A stretch of DNA of 64,000 bases from Oscillospiraceae bacterium (GCA_009777235.1 WRMH01000003.1:123690-187689); one strand, 5' to 3'. Positions 30,810 to 40,247 are shown, counted from the stretch's first letter. Numbers and translations: made by a program. The notes: a model not told the origin generated them from the sequence alone.

Positions 30810-33323
30810 ATGAATTTATACCTTTCGCAAATAGCGAAGTGGATTGAGAACGAAACAGGAAAACCGCAGCAGATCATCCACACGAACGAAAAAAGCGAGG
30901 TCAGCTTCATTGATCACGATTCATACGGTATGGGCATGACGCTCATTGCCGATGCTGATATCGCTATAAATTCAGTATCGTGGAGCGATGAGTTCGGTTT
31001 GGGGCTTAATACTGCCAACCCCAGCAACGAAAACGGCGAAAAAGCGCACGTTATTTTATGGACTGACATGGAAGTTCAAAAAGACGAGCGCGGTTTCTAT
31101 ATGGACTCTGAGGGCGCGTTGAATGGCGTCTTGGTTCTTTACAACCCTAAAACCGAGGTGACGGAAGACGTCATTAAGGAGATGCTGGCTTTGGAAGAAG
31201 CAACACCACTTTTAGGTGACAAAATCCAATCCCTCATGGATGAGTTTTACAGCGAGTGGCAAAAGGAAGAAAACAAGGGCAAGAGCAGATGGGACGTTCT
31301 CAGCGGTTTCTCAGAGGCTCACCAAATCGCGGTGGTGTTCGGAAATTTCAATTACCAAGTCGGAAACGGCGGCATATCGCAATGGGTATACAACGGATAT
31401 TTTCACGACGACGCCGAAAAGTTCACCGAATACCTTGAAACCGGCGCCAAATTCGATGAGCGTTGCCGGACGATACTTGATAAAGTTTACACGCTCGATC
31501 AATACGCGGAGGAAACGGACAGCGACCGATACGGCAGTTTTTACGACCCCGACAATGACGGTGACAGCAGTTTTATCGGTGACATGATAGACGGCGACGC
31601 GTTTGACACTTGGTATTACGCACATTGCGACAAGGAGGATTGGTGGAAGGCCGTAAGCGATATAATCGACAAAACAATGGGTCATGAACTCGCCCCGGCC
31701 GGTCAAGATGAGCGCGGAGAAGGTGCTGCCGGCACAAAGCCCACACTTCAGGTCTACATTGAAAACGTCCACGATGACAGCATCGGTGGTTTCACGATGC
31801 CGCTCCCTGCGACACCGGAAATGTTTCAGAAGTTTTTTGATGGCGCTGAGATTACGGGCTGGCAGGATTTAGAGATTGTCGAAGTTTATTCGGACATCGG
31901 CGGTTTGGGCGAGACTTTGACCGAAACCATCAAAAAGACTATGTCACAGGACACGCTGGACGAGTTGAACTATCTCGCGGCAAGGATCGGCGGGTTGTCC
32001 GAAAACGGGCGAGAGGTTTTCAGCGCCGCTGTCGAATCCGGAAGGCATTGCGGCTCGGTTGCGGAAATGATGAATCTCTCATCCCCCGCCAACCTCGACA
32101 ATTTTTACCTTCAGCCGGCGTATGACGCGAAGCAGTACGGCGATTTTTTGCTTGATATGCAGAAGGACGATACTGCCGAATTCTTTCAAAAACTTGAGAA
32201 ATCCGAAAACCCCGACGTGCGTGCATTCGCTCAGTATATCCTGCGCTTGGAGGCATATATTGACCCTGCCGCCTTTGGGCGCGGAGCCGCTAAAGAGGAA
32301 AATGGTGCGTTTACCGAACACGGCTACCTAACCGAAGCGGAGGACAAGTTCCAAACGCTTTATCACGGCTCTCAGGACGTCCCCGCCGAATACCGAATAC
32401 TCACGCAACCGGGCGAGGTCATCACCCCGCCCATAAAAATAGCCGATGTGGACATAGCCGCGACGCTTGTAAAAATCCACGCGGCTTGCTGTGTCGGTAT
32501 GTCGGGTGCGGCGGACAGCTTGAAAATGCTCATCGGCGATTACAGACCCTACGGGGATTTTTTGCTGTTGGTGAACAAAGAAAGGGTCAGCCTTTTCCAT
32601 CCACTTATGGCGTATGAACGCGGCGGCCTCACCGAAAAAACGGTCAGACATTGGGCTGAGATGCCGGACACGAAGTTTTTCAATGTCCGGGTAAATGACC
32701 GCGGCGATAACACCGGGCGCGATATGCGGGGCGATTTTATAGAGCTAAACACGAACGCCCTTCTTACGAACATGGCTCGGCACACGGTCATGCCTGAACG
32801 GATCGAAGCGATACGGCACGATGGGTTCAGTAAATCCTACGATTTGGTGGCTTGGGCGGAGGTTTCGCAAAGCCGATTAAGCGAAATAAAGGACGTCAAG
32901 CATCATTATCCCCTTGACGGTTTAGTCGAGGCAAGCAAACGCTACGAAGATTTTGTCGGCGCGAATGAAATATCAAGCGACGCCAGAGGGTTCGACGACT
33001 ACTTCCCTGTGTTGTGCGCTCCGTATATGACCGCCGCCGCAAACCCACAGCCTGACATGATTAGGGTTACAAACGAAGCGGCGAAGGAAATACTTGCGCG
33101 GGGCGATGCTGATGTGTACCGTCTTATACCGGGCGGCGCGGAAAAGCTGGCGCAGATTGAGGCGTTACGCCCCATGTGCTTCGCCGAATACAGCGACCTT
33201 GCCATCAAGCGGGAAGATGCCGCCGGACTTGATAAATGGGCGGCGCGCGCCGTCAAAAATATACAGCGGCAGGCGAATCGCGCCGAACACAAACAGACCA
33301 AACACAAGGGGGAGGAATTGTAA
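30810..33323 (+). CDS. Modular ICE protein: DMP19/DUF4375-like, ArdA-like and shared C-terminal domains
   Basis: In this 837-residue protein, residues about 133-290 resemble DMP19/DUF4375 (NGGISQWVYNGYFHDDAEKF), a DNA-mimic or antirestriction-associated domain. Residues about 310-465 resemble Firmicute ArdA-like antirestriction proteins (LQVYIENVHDDSIGGFTMPL and VESGRHCGSVAEMMNL). Residues about 735-837 form a domain repeated in the next gene (PYMTAAANPQPDMIRVTNEA). The protein is strongly acidic until its basic end KQTKHKGEEL. AAGGAGG before 30810 fixes the start, so ten in-frame upstream codons are dropped. It probably blocks host restriction during transfer. It lies three bases before its paralogue. 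Confidence 0.7.
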   Translation: MNLYLSQIAKWIENETGKPQQIIHTNEKSEVSFIDHDSYGMGMTLIADADIAINSVSWSDEFGLGLNTANPSNENGEKAHVILWTDMEVQKDERGFYMDSEGALNGVLVLYNPKTEVTEDVIKEMLALEEATPLLGDKIQSLMDEFYSEWQKEENKGKSRWDVLSGFSEAHQIAVVFGNFNYQVGNGGISQWVYNGYFHDDAEKFTEYLETGAKFDERCRTILDKVYTLDQYAEETDSDRYGSFYDPDNDGDSSFIGDMIDGDAFDTWYYAHCDKEDWWKAVSDIIDKTMGHELAPAGQDERGEGAAGTKPTLQVYIENVHDDSIGGFTMPLPATPEMFQKFFDGAEITGWQDLEIVEVYSDIGGLGETLTETIKKTMSQDTLDELNYLAARIGGLSENGREVFSAAVESGRHCGSVAEMMNLSSPANLDNFYLQPAYDAKQYGDFLLDMQKDDTAEFFQKLEKSENPDVRAFAQYILRLEAYIDPAAFGRGAAKEENGAFTEHGYLTEAEDKFQTLYHGSQDVPAEYRILTQPGEVITPPIKIADVDIAATLVKIHAACCVGMSGAADSLKMLIGDYRPYGDFLLLVNKERVSLFHPLMAYERGGLTEKTVRHWAEMPDTKFFNVRVNDRGDNTGRDMRGDFIELNTNALLTNMARHTVMPERIEAIRHDGFSKSYDLVAWAEVSQSRLSEIKDVKHHYPLDGLVEASKRYEDFVGANEISSDARGFDDYFPVLCAPYMTAAANPQPDMIRVTNEAAKEILARGDADVYRLIPGGAEKLAQIEALRPMCFAEYSDLAIKREDAAGLDKWAARAVKNIQRQANRAEHKQTKHKGEEL

Positions 33324-33326
33324 TCT

Positions 33327-35378
33327 ATGGCGCAGATTGAGATTTACAGGGTAAAAAAGACCGCAGACCCGGAAATTAAGGATCAGGGGATGTTTGAGTT
33401 CTTCGGCAACGGCGGCCCCTTCCCCAAGAATTACATCCGGGAATGGGCTGGGGAGCTTCCGAGCGGCAATCTCGATATGCTGTGCGGCAAATTCTTTTTG
33501 AACCCGCCCGAAGGTTACCACGGCGGGCCGCTTCAGAAGAGCGACATCGCCGTGGTGGACGGCACGCCGTACTTCTTAGACCAAGAGTCCGGCTATAAAT
33601 TCGTGGAGGTTGATTTTGATACTTCCGCGATTAAGGATGCCGTTCATGTGGAGTACGGGCGTTACGTTTCTCTCGATGAGGCCGCGCCGATCCCGCGCAC
33701 GTTCGCCATCATTTGCGAGAGCCTTGACATCCCTATCGGTTATGAAGGAGAACCCGGCTACCACGGTAGCAGCAAAGGCATTTCGGATTTCGAGCGGTCG
33801 TCGCCTAATGACCACGCCCGTTGTTATCTGCACCCGCAATTCATGAAAGGCGAAAAAGCGCGGGACTTCATCGGTCTGCTTACCCAGCTTTCGCAGACGG
33901 ATTTTTGGGGAGAAATCGCCGGATACCTTCGGGAGAATCAGCCTGTATATATGGGCGACTTGGAAGCCGCGCAGCAAAGGTTCGCGCCGGAGCTTCTGCT
34001 CCCTGTGGAGCTTCGCCCGATGTCAAAAGCTATTCCTGTCGGCACGGACAACATGGAAGTGGATTACCTCGCCGCGAAGGTCATGGCGATGGACGAGAAA
34101 CAGCGGAGCGTCCTGTACGCCGTAGTCGAGGCGGGATGGCATTGCGGCAGCGTCGCCGAGATTATCAACCTCAAGGAAAACCTTGATTGTTTCACGCTTC
34201 AGACAGAATACGACACCATGACAAGCTACGGCGAGTATCGCATGGAGAAGGATTGGGACGTTTGCGAGACCGTTGTTCACAGGCTTGAAAATTCAGAAGA
34301 TCCCGCAGAGCGCGCGTTGGCAAAGTATGTGTTTATGCTGGGGCGGAGCGCGGACGAGGAATCTTATGGTTATCATACCACGCAGGAAGAAAACAGCGCG
34401 GTTACCCAATATGGCGTTGTGACCCAAGCGCGCGGGATTGAGGAAAAATACCGCAGTGTGCAGGGCATTCCAGCGTCCGCGCCTGCCGCATCGGATCAGG
34501 AACCGGAGTCTGTCATGCTCCAAAACGCGGACTTGGCCACGCTTTTGATGGAGATGCACGCTGTCGGCGGCGATTATATGCGCGACGCGAGTTATAACGT
34601 CAAGAGCCTCGCCAACAAGGGGGACGATTTTTATGTGATGATGATTGCCGGAATGATAATCGTCACACCTGTCGATTTTGTATTTAGAAAAGATACAAAC
34701 GAGTATCAGACATGGATGCAGGCGCAAAAAGCGCCGGATATACGTTCCTTTGTTATGACGGTCACAGAGCGTGACGACGGACGGATCACAGGCGGTCTTT
34801 ACGAGACCGACCTTCAGGCTTTGAAGAACTATGCACGGGAATTCAGTGTTAATTTTACTCATTTGGACGCGGAAATGAAAGACGGGACACGGCGCGTTAT
34901 CACCTCTGAGGAATGGAGCGCAATGGATCAATTTGACCGCGGACAGTTGCAAAGCTGGGTTAAGCATTACAGCCCCGCGGATGAGAAACGGCTTACAACG
35001 GTTCAAGAAGCTCTCCGCTGGATGGTCAAGGAAAACAGGCAGCCTGTCACGGTTGGTGAGTTTCTGTCACAAATAAGCGCGCCATATATGGCGCAGGCGG
35101 TCAATCCGCAGCCTGATATGCTCCGTGTGGCGCCGGAGGCGGCGAAGGAGATACTGGCGCAGAGCGCTGCGGATGTTTTCAGGCTCATGCCCAATGACAT
35201 GGAGCCGCTCTCACCCATCGACGCGATCAAAGTCACGGCATATCAGTCTTTCCGCGAGTTCGCCGTCCGGCGTGATGATTGGGGCGGGATCGAAAAATGG
35301 GCGCAGAAGGCTTCCGGGGAAATACTCCGGCAGAACGAGCGCGGTGAGCGTAATAAACTAAAAACACCGGAGCATTAA
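33327..35378 (+). CDS. Modular ICE protein: YodL-like, ArdA-like middle and shared C-terminal domains
   Basis: This 683-residue protein begins with a YodL/DUF4316-like domain (residues about 1-105: GYHGGPLQKSDIAVVDGTPY and FLDQESGYKFVEV). Its middle (about 240-340) matches the ArdA-like part of the previous gene (VEAGWHCGSVAEIINL), and residues about 580-683 match that gene's C-terminal domain (PYMAQAVNPQPDMLRVAPEA). It ends in RNKLKTPEH. GGGGAGG, the coding end of the previous gene, serves as its ribosome site. An antirestriction or host-takeover role is inferred from domains and position; no enzymatic motif is visible. Confidence 0.65.
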   Translation: MAQIEIYRVKKTADPEIKDQGMFEFFGNGGPFPKNYIREWAGELPSGNLDMLCGKFFLNPPEGYHGGPLQKSDIAVVDGTPYFLDQESGYKFVEVDFDTSAIKDAVHVEYGRYVSLDEAAPIPRTFAIICESLDIPIGYEGEPGYHGSSKGISDFERSSPNDHARCYLHPQFMKGEKARDFIGLLTQLSQTDFWGEIAGYLRENQPVYMGDLEAAQQRFAPELLLPVELRPMSKAIPVGTDNMEVDYLAAKVMAMDEKQRSVLYAVVEAGWHCGSVAEIINLKENLDCFTLQTEYDTMTSYGEYRMEKDWDVCETVVHRLENSEDPAERALAKYVFMLGRSADEESYGYHTTQEENSAVTQYGVVTQARGIEEKYRSVQGIPASAPAASDQEPESVMLQNADLATLLMEMHAVGGDYMRDASYNVKSLANKGDDFYVMMIAGMIIVTPVDFVFRKDTNEYQTWMQAQKAPDIRSFVMTVTERDDGRITGGLYETDLQALKNYAREFSVNFTHLDAEMKDGTRRVITSEEWSAMDQFDRGQLQSWVKHYSPADEKRLTTVQEALRWMVKENRQPVTVGEFLSQISAPYMAQAVNPQPDMLRVAPEAAKEILAQSAADVFRLMPNDMEPLSPIDAIKVTAYQSFREFAVRRDDWGGIEKWAQKASGEILRQNERGERNKLKTPEH

Positions 35379-35459
35379 GCCCGGCGTTCCGTTTCACAAT
35401 CTATGTTCAAGAGGCACAGCGGCCTGTCGCCGCCATGCTTCGTTCTTATGCTGTTGTGT

Positions 35460-35837
35460 TTACGCCGGAATCGCCGTCACGACATTTTCCATGTCGTAAA
35501 AAGCCGCGATGATGTCGGCAACCTTCAGGAGCGGTGCTCTGACTTGCTCCGGCGTGTCGTCTGCCGTGCCGAGGACGTTCATTGCGGATACCGCGTCGCT
35601 CACGTCCTTGCGCTTACCCTCGTACTGCTCGGTGTCGTAGTCGGCGTCCGGGTCACGCTTTATTGTGCCTGTGCGCTCCGTGAAGGCCGCCATCGTTTCG
35701 GCGTCGCCGCCCGCGAGGTATTCGGCGGCGGCTTGGCAGGCGCGGAAGTCGTCCGTTTCTCTGCCCTGCGCTTGAGCGAGGCAGCAAGCCTGCTCGGTTA
35801 CGAAGTATAACGCGCCTTTGTTTTCAATGCTTGGCAT
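35460..35837 (-). CDS. Hypothetical 125-residue ICE protein on the opposite strand
   Basis: I do not recognise this acidic, helical protein (start MPSIENKGALYFVTEQACCL). It is the only ICE gene in the window on the minus strand. GGGGGTG eight bases before its ATG, and a sensible residue mix, support it over the Arg/Leu-rich plus-strand frame that overlaps it. It converges on the preceding large gene, and about 160 bp separate its start from the next plus-strand gene. Confidence 0.7.
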   Translation of the reverse strand: MPSIENKGALYFVTEQACCLAQAQGRETDDFRACQAAAEYLAGGDAETMAAFTERTGTIKRDPDADYDTEQYEGKRKDVSDAVSAMNVLGTADDTPEQVRAPLLKVADIIAAFYDMENVVTAIPA

Positions 35838-35946
35838 CTTATTTCACCCCCATTCTGCCGGCAAACGCCGACAACACAACAATAGCGGCACATTTCCGAC
35901 AAGTCAAGGTGAAAATTGAAAACAAAAAAATAACAAACAAAACAGC

Positions 35947-35979
35947 GCCGGAGGCTCCTTGCCCCGGCATTATTTTTTT
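35947..35979 (+). terminator. Terminator-like hairpin upstream of the DUF4406-like gene
   Basis: GCCGG (35947-35951) and CCGGC (35964-35968), with inner AGG/CCT pairing, are followed by TATTTTTTT. The ribosome site GAGGAGGG begins just after it, so it may attenuate the downstream genes. Confidence 0.6.
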
Positions 35980-36000
35980 CTGAGAGAGGAGGGATCGCTT

Positions 36001-36453
36001 ATGTCAGAAAGACCATTTACCTATGTCTGTTCGCCTTTTCGCGGCGCTACAGAAGCCAACGCGGAGCGGGCGCGGGGGTATTGCCGGCAAGTATTTAAGG
36101 CGGGCTACGCCCCGCTGGCGCCGCACCTGTATTTTCCGCAATTCTTAAATGAAGAAAACCCCGACGAGCGCGAGGCAGGTATGTCGATGGGGGTTGCCCT
36201 GCTGCCGCTCTGCCGCGCAATCGTGGTCTGCGGGGATAAACTCACAGAGGGTATGAAGCTGGAGATTGCGGCAGCGCGAAGGCTTGATATCCCGGTTTAT
36301 TCGCTGGATATATTCCTTCAAGAGGTTTCGGAGGAGCAGTCTGCGAAAAAGCCGTCCGTCTTGAAACAAATCGCCGAGGCCAGAGAACACGGCGCGCCGG
36401 CGTCTAAACCGAAACAGGACGGTCGGCGCAAATCCCGCGGGGAGGAGCTTTAG
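36001..36453 (+). CDS. DUF4406/nucleoside-deoxyribosyltransferase-like protein with ICE tail
   Basis: The 150-residue protein has a Rossmann-like core (YVCSPFRGATEANAERARGY, YAPLAPHLYFPQFL and EGMKLEIAAARRLDIPVYSL), like DUF4406 proteins related to nucleoside 2-deoxyribosyltransferases. Activity is uncertain. The last 40 residues are a different module: KPSVLKQIAEAREHG, a basic linker and the ending RKSRGEEL, shared with other ICE proteins. GAGGAGGG precedes the ATG. The GEEL codons (GGGGAGGAGCTT) also serve as ribosome site for the methyltransferase that follows. Confidence 0.75.
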   Translation: MSERPFTYVCSPFRGATEANAERARGYCRQVFKAGYAPLAPHLYFPQFLNEENPDEREAGMSMGVALLPLCRAIVVCGDKLTEGMKLEIAAARRLDIPVYSLDIFLQEVSEEQSAKKPSVLKQIAEAREHGAPASKPKQDGRRKSRGEEL

Positions 36454-36456
36454 CCT

Positions 36457-37491
36457 ATGACAAATACAAACACCATCCTCTGCGGCGACGCTCTCGACGT
36501 ACTTCGCGCCCTGCCGGACGGCTGTGTCAATATGGCCGTCACCTCACCGCCATATTACGGTTTGAGAAATTACGGTGTAACCGGGCAGATCGGGCTGGAG
36601 CCTACTCCCTCCGAATATGTTTCGCGGTTGGTCACGGTTTTTCGTGAGCTTCGCCGCGTACTCAAACCGGACGGGACGCTGTGGCTCAACATCGCGGATT
36701 CCTACGCCGGCAGCGGCAAAGGCGCCAGCTCGGACACGGGGCGGGCAAGCAAACAGCGTTATTTATATACGCCGGATGATCCCGCCGTCCATATCCCGAA
36801 AACATGGGACGGTGTAAAGCCCAAGGATATGATCGGCATCCCGTGGATGTTGGCGCTTGCCCTACGGTCGGACGGCTGGTTTCTGCGCTCAGATATCATT
36901 TGGCAGAAGGTCAATGCCTTGCCGCATTCGGTAAAAGACCGCCCGGTGTCAAGCTACGAACATATCTTTCTACTGGCTAAGTCCAAGTCTTATTATTTCG
37001 ATTACAAGGCTTTGGAGGAGTCAACGAAGGAAAGCTCAAAGGCGCGGTATAAACGCAATTTCGGCGGCAACAAATATGCGGAGGGCGCACCGGGGCAAAC
37101 CGCGCAAACCATCAACAAGCCGAAAAATAAAAATGCACCGATATACGATATGCGGCGAGGGCGAGACATTTGGTCTTTCCCGACATCGCCGCTGCGGGGT
37201 ATCGCGCATTACGCCGCTTATCCCATCGAACTGGCGCGGCGGTGTATCCTCGCCGGATGCCCGGAGGGAGGCGTGGTCTTAGACCCGTTCTTCGGTTCAG
37301 GCACGACGGGCGCCGCGGCGCTCATACTCGGAAGGCGGTACATCGGCATAGAGCTAAACCCCGAATACGTCCCGCTTGCCGAGGAACGGCTCAAACAATA
37401 TAAACCGGCAGATACGCCCCGCGATGTGGATTTTAAGGAATCCGGTCGCGGGGCTTTTTCTGTTTCAGAGGAGGTCGAAACACTTGGCTGA
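36457..37491 (+). CDS. DNA methyltransferase, N4-cytosine/N6-adenine, beta class
   Basis: The 344-residue enzyme transfers a methyl group from SAM to an exocyclic amino group of DNA. The catalytic motif IV (TSPPYYGLRNYG, Ser30-Pro-Pro-Tyr) precedes the SAM-binding motif I (LDPFFGSGTTG, Asp276), the beta-class order. SPPY is common in N4-cytosine enzymes but also occurs in N6-adenine ones. No restriction gene is nearby, so it is an orphan, probably protecting the ICE from host enzymes. It overlaps the next gene by eight bases. Confidence 0.9.
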   Translation: MTNTNTILCGDALDVLRALPDGCVNMAVTSPPYYGLRNYGVTGQIGLEPTPSEYVSRLVTVFRELRRVLKPDGTLWLNIADSYAGSGKGASSDTGRASKQRYLYTPDDPAVHIPKTWDGVKPKDMIGIPWMLALALRSDGWFLRSDIIWQKVNALPHSVKDRPVSSYEHIFLLAKSKSYYFDYKALEESTKESSKARYKRNFGGNKYAEGAPGQTAQTINKPKNKNAPIYDMRRGRDIWSFPTSPLRGIAHYAAYPIELARRCILAGCPEGGVVLDPFFGSGTTGAAALILGRRYIGIELNPEYVPLAEERLKQYKPADTPRDVDFKESGRGAFSVSEEVETLG

Positions 37492-38857
37492 CAAAAAACG
37501 AACCATACAGGGAGGTTACGAGGTCATCCACGCCATTCAGTTTGGCGGGAGTGAGCTTATATTTTCAGAAAACAAGAACAGCCCCGATGCTCCGTACATG
37601 GTGAGCGATTGCGTTTGGAATCGTGCGTTTTGCTACGAATCACACCATAACGCGATGGGCGGCACGGACTTTGTGGAGATCATGAAGCTGTTCGCGCACC
37701 GACTGTCCGAGCGGGTGGTCGCCATTGAAAACGAACGCGAGACACGAGGCATCCCGCTCCAAACCCTGACCGCTAAAGACTGTCAGTCCATCAAGAACAC
37801 AAACTTGGAGGGTCGGGTGGTCGTCATTAAGCCGGAGCATCTCGCGCCGGAGTACCGCAGTATTGATTATCAGTTGGCGCTCTGCACGGGAGGCTTCGGC
37901 GCCAGCCCGGATGCCAGAGGCCACACGGTGTTCTTGAAAAACCTGATCACCGGCGAAGCGGAGCAATGGCAGCGTAACAATATCGCCGGAACGCTTTCTG
38001 AGGAGCGGCTTCCCGATTGGGCGCGGGCCAACCTCGAAGCCTTACGGAATTCATCCGTAAAAGAGCCTGTTACGGCGGCGGAACCGTTGGGCAAGGAACA
38101 ATTTTGGCAGCTCATCGACAACGCGAGAAAGACCGGAGGCATTTGGCAAAATATGTACACTCCGCTGGTTGATTCGCTTGCGCTGCTTGAGGAGCCGGAC
38201 ATCATACGGTTTAAGCAGATTTTTGATGAATACAAAAACCTCGCATATAAGCAAAAGCTGTGGGCAGCCGCGGCGGTAATCAACGGAGGTTGTTCAGACG
38301 ATGGTTTCATAGACTTCCGGGCTTGGCTGGTCGCGCAGGGCAAGGAGGTTTACCTGAACGCCCTCGCCGATCCCGATTCGCTTGCCAGCGTTGAGACCAT
38401 CATGGCTTTGGGACGCGAGACTGCCGGCTCGGACTATATGCCGAGCAATGGATATCACAACGCGGCGAGTTTTGAGGCGATGTCATACGCCGCGGGTAAA
38501 GCCTACGAGAAGAAGCTGGGAGACGACGCGGACATTTATACCGTGATCGACGGCTACCCTTTGTCCGAAACGGAAAAAGCGGGCATCATTGCGGATATTA
38601 CTTACGCGGCGGACATCGACGAGAAATGGACGGGTTCTGATAGATCATGGTCTGAAACTCTTGTTGAATTGAGAAAGCGATGCCCCAAACTCTGCGCTTT
38701 GTTTCACGGCGAAGAACCGCCCGGACTCGCGCCCGCCGAACCGGAAAAACACGGCGAAAAAGAGTCCGTGCTTGCGAAGATCAGGGAGAGCCAAAAGCAA
38801 CCACCGCAACAAAAACCCAAATCAAAAAAACAGAAAAAAGACGGGCCGGAGTTATAA
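37484..38857 (+). CDS. DUF4240 domain protein with ICE tail
   Basis: The 457-residue product has an N-terminal region typical of clostridial ICE proteins (GRVVVIKPEHLAPEYRSIDY and LALCTGGFGASPDARGHTVF). A DUF4240 domain follows at about 205-320 (FWQLIDNARKTGGIWQNMYT and YKQKLWAAAAVINGGCSDDG). It ends with ESVLAKIRESQKQ, a Lys/Gln linker and KKDGPEL. I chose the TTG at 37484 because GAGGAGG lies ten bases upstream, inside the methyltransferase end; an upstream ATG frame would overlap that gene far more. The function is unknown. Confidence 0.7.
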   Translation: MADKKRTIQGGYEVIHAIQFGGSELIFSENKNSPDAPYMVSDCVWNRAFCYESHHNAMGGTDFVEIMKLFAHRLSERVVAIENERETRGIPLQTLTAKDCQSIKNTNLEGRVVVIKPEHLAPEYRSIDYQLALCTGGFGASPDARGHTVFLKNLITGEAEQWQRNNIAGTLSEERLPDWARANLEALRNSSVKEPVTAAEPLGKEQFWQLIDNARKTGGIWQNMYTPLVDSLALLEEPDIIRFKQIFDEYKNLAYKQKLWAAAAVINGGCSDDGFIDFRAWLVAQGKEVYLNALADPDSLASVETIMALGRETAGSDYMPSNGYHNAASFEAMSYAAGKAYEKKLGDDADIYTVIDGYPLSETEKAGIIADITYAADIDEKWTGSDRSWSETLVELRKRCPKLCALFHGEEPPGLAPAEPEKHGEKESVLAKIRESQKQPPQQKPKSKKQKKDGPEL

Positions 38858-38897
38858 CTCTCGCCTGTTTTTTTAATTGAGAGGAGTCATATCAAGC

Positions 38898-39668
38898 ATG
38901 AAACATAATATTGACCACAATTTCGCCGGGGCTGAGATCATCCACGGCGATATCCTGAGTGTTTTGCCGACCTTCCCGGACGGGTTGTTCGGCGGCATCA
39001 TCTGTGACCCGCCCTACGCTTCGGGCGCGGCGGATCAGAACGCCAAGCAGAAATCCACGGCGGCTAAGTATTCCAGCGCCAAGACCAACAATCCGCTACC
39101 CGACTTCGAGGGTGACGCGAAGGATCAGCGTTCTTGGACGAACTGGATGACGCAGTGGCTCGTTGAAGCCCGGCGCGTAACAAAGGAAGGCGCCCCCATC
39201 TGTATGTTCATAGACTGGCGGCAGCTTCCGTCCATGACCGACGCGCTCCAGTGGGCCGGGTGGATTTGGCGCGGGACGCTGGTATGGGATAAAACCAACA
39301 GCCGCCCGCAGATGGGACGCTTCCGTCAGCAGGCGGAGTTCATTGTATGGGGAAGCAACGGGCATATGCCGAGAGACCGCGTTGCCCCCGTTCTGCCCGG
39401 TGTGTTCCGTCAGGCCATGCCCGCGCTTGTCAAGCGCATCCACCAGACCGAGAAGCCGCTGGGCGTCATGCGCGATCTCTGCCGCATCGTCGAGCCGGGC
39501 GGTATCATCCTCGATCCTTTCGCCGGCGCGGGTACGACGGTTTTGGCGGCCAAGCTGGAGGGTTACCCCTCTGTCGGTATCGAGCTTTCCCGCCATTACG
39601 CGAAAAAAGCGAAAGCGCGTGTGGATTCCGGCGACCCGGAGGCTATACCGGAAGCCGCCGCCGAATAG
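38898..39668 (+). CDS. DNA methyltransferase, DPPY type
   Basis: This 256-residue enzyme has motif IV CDPPYASGAADQ (Asp37-Pro-Pro-Tyr) before motif I LDPFAGAGTTVL (Asp206), the beta-class order. DPPY points to N6-adenine methylation. The segment QTEKPLGVMRDLCRIV before motif I is typical of phage and ICE orphan methylases. GAGAGGAG precedes the ATG at 38898; a GTG-type frame seven codons upstream is unlikely. It is the second of three methyltransferases in this ICE. Confidence 0.9.
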   Translation: MKHNIDHNFAGAEIIHGDILSVLPTFPDGLFGGIICDPPYASGAADQNAKQKSTAAKYSSAKTNNPLPDFEGDAKDQRSWTNWMTQWLVEARRVTKEGAPICMFIDWRQLPSMTDALQWAGWIWRGTLVWDKTNSRPQMGRFRQQAEFIVWGSNGHMPRDRVAPVLPGVFRQAMPALVKRIHQTEKPLGVMRDLCRIVEPGGIILDPFAGAGTTVLAAKLEGYPSVGIELSRHYAKKAKARVDSGDPEAIPEAAAE

Positions 39669-39695
39669 CCACCCATCTTTTTCAAATGGGAGGAA

Positions 39696-40241
39696 GTGAT
39701 TTATACGAATAGGTTCAACGAGGACAAAGCGGTGGCGCGGCTTGCCGAGCTTACCGCGCTGGAATGCGGAACGGCGCCCGCCGTGGCACGACAAATCCGC
39801 ACTGCTTCCGCTCTGCATGATATTGGCAAGGTGAAAATACCGCAAAGCATCATAAATAAGCCCGGTAAACTTACGCCGGAGGAGTTCGAGATCATAAAAA
39901 CTCACACAACACTGGGTGCTGAGATGCTGGCGAGTTTTCAAGGCGAATTGGGCGCGATGGCGAAGCTGATCGCCTTGTATCATCATGAGCGATGCGATTG
40001 CTGCGGATATTGGGGCAAGGACATGAACGAATTACCCCAATATGTTGCGATTACCGCAATTGCGGACGTTTTCACCGCGCTGGTGTGCAAAAGAGCGTAT
40101 AAGGAGGCATGGCCGCCGGATGAGGCGATTGCCTATATTCTGAGTCAGGCGGGCCGCCAATTCAATCCCGCGCTGGTGGATGCGTTTATACAGCTTGTAC
40201 GGTACGACGACCGCGCATGGGCAATTTTCAACGGGAGGTGA
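39696..40241 (+). CDS. HD-domain phosphohydrolase (HD-GYP-like)
   Basis: The 181-residue protein has the signature ASALHDIGKVKIP near residues 39-51 and a following LIALYHHERCDCCGYW, ITAIADVFTAL pattern, close to HD-GYP output domains of response regulators. HD-GYP enzymes degrade cyclic di-GMP, but the GYP triplet is replaced here (HERCDCCGYWG), so activity is unsure. GGGAGGA lies very close (2-5 bases) to the GTG at 39696, making the exact start doubtful. A signalling enzyme inside an ICE could favour cell contact, by inference. Confidence 0.7.
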   Translation: MIYTNRFNEDKAVARLAELTALECGTAPAVARQIRTASALHDIGKVKIPQSIINKPGKLTPEEFEIIKTHTTLGAEMLASFQGELGAMAKLIALYHHERCDCCGYWGKDMNELPQYVAITAIADVFTALVCKRAYKEAWPPDEAIAYILSQAGRQFNPALVDAFIQLVRYDDRAWAIFNGR

Positions 40242-40247
40242 TAATTT

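Noticed and set aside
35403..35810. A 135-codon plus-strand frame after the second antirestriction-like gene
   Set aside because: It is Arg/Leu/Cys-rich without a ribosome site; the overlapping minus-strand frame has a good ribosome site and normal composition.
39096..39986. A 296-codon minus-strand frame opposite the DPPY methyltransferase
   Set aside because: The plus-strand gene carries all catalytic motifs; the antisense frame has none.
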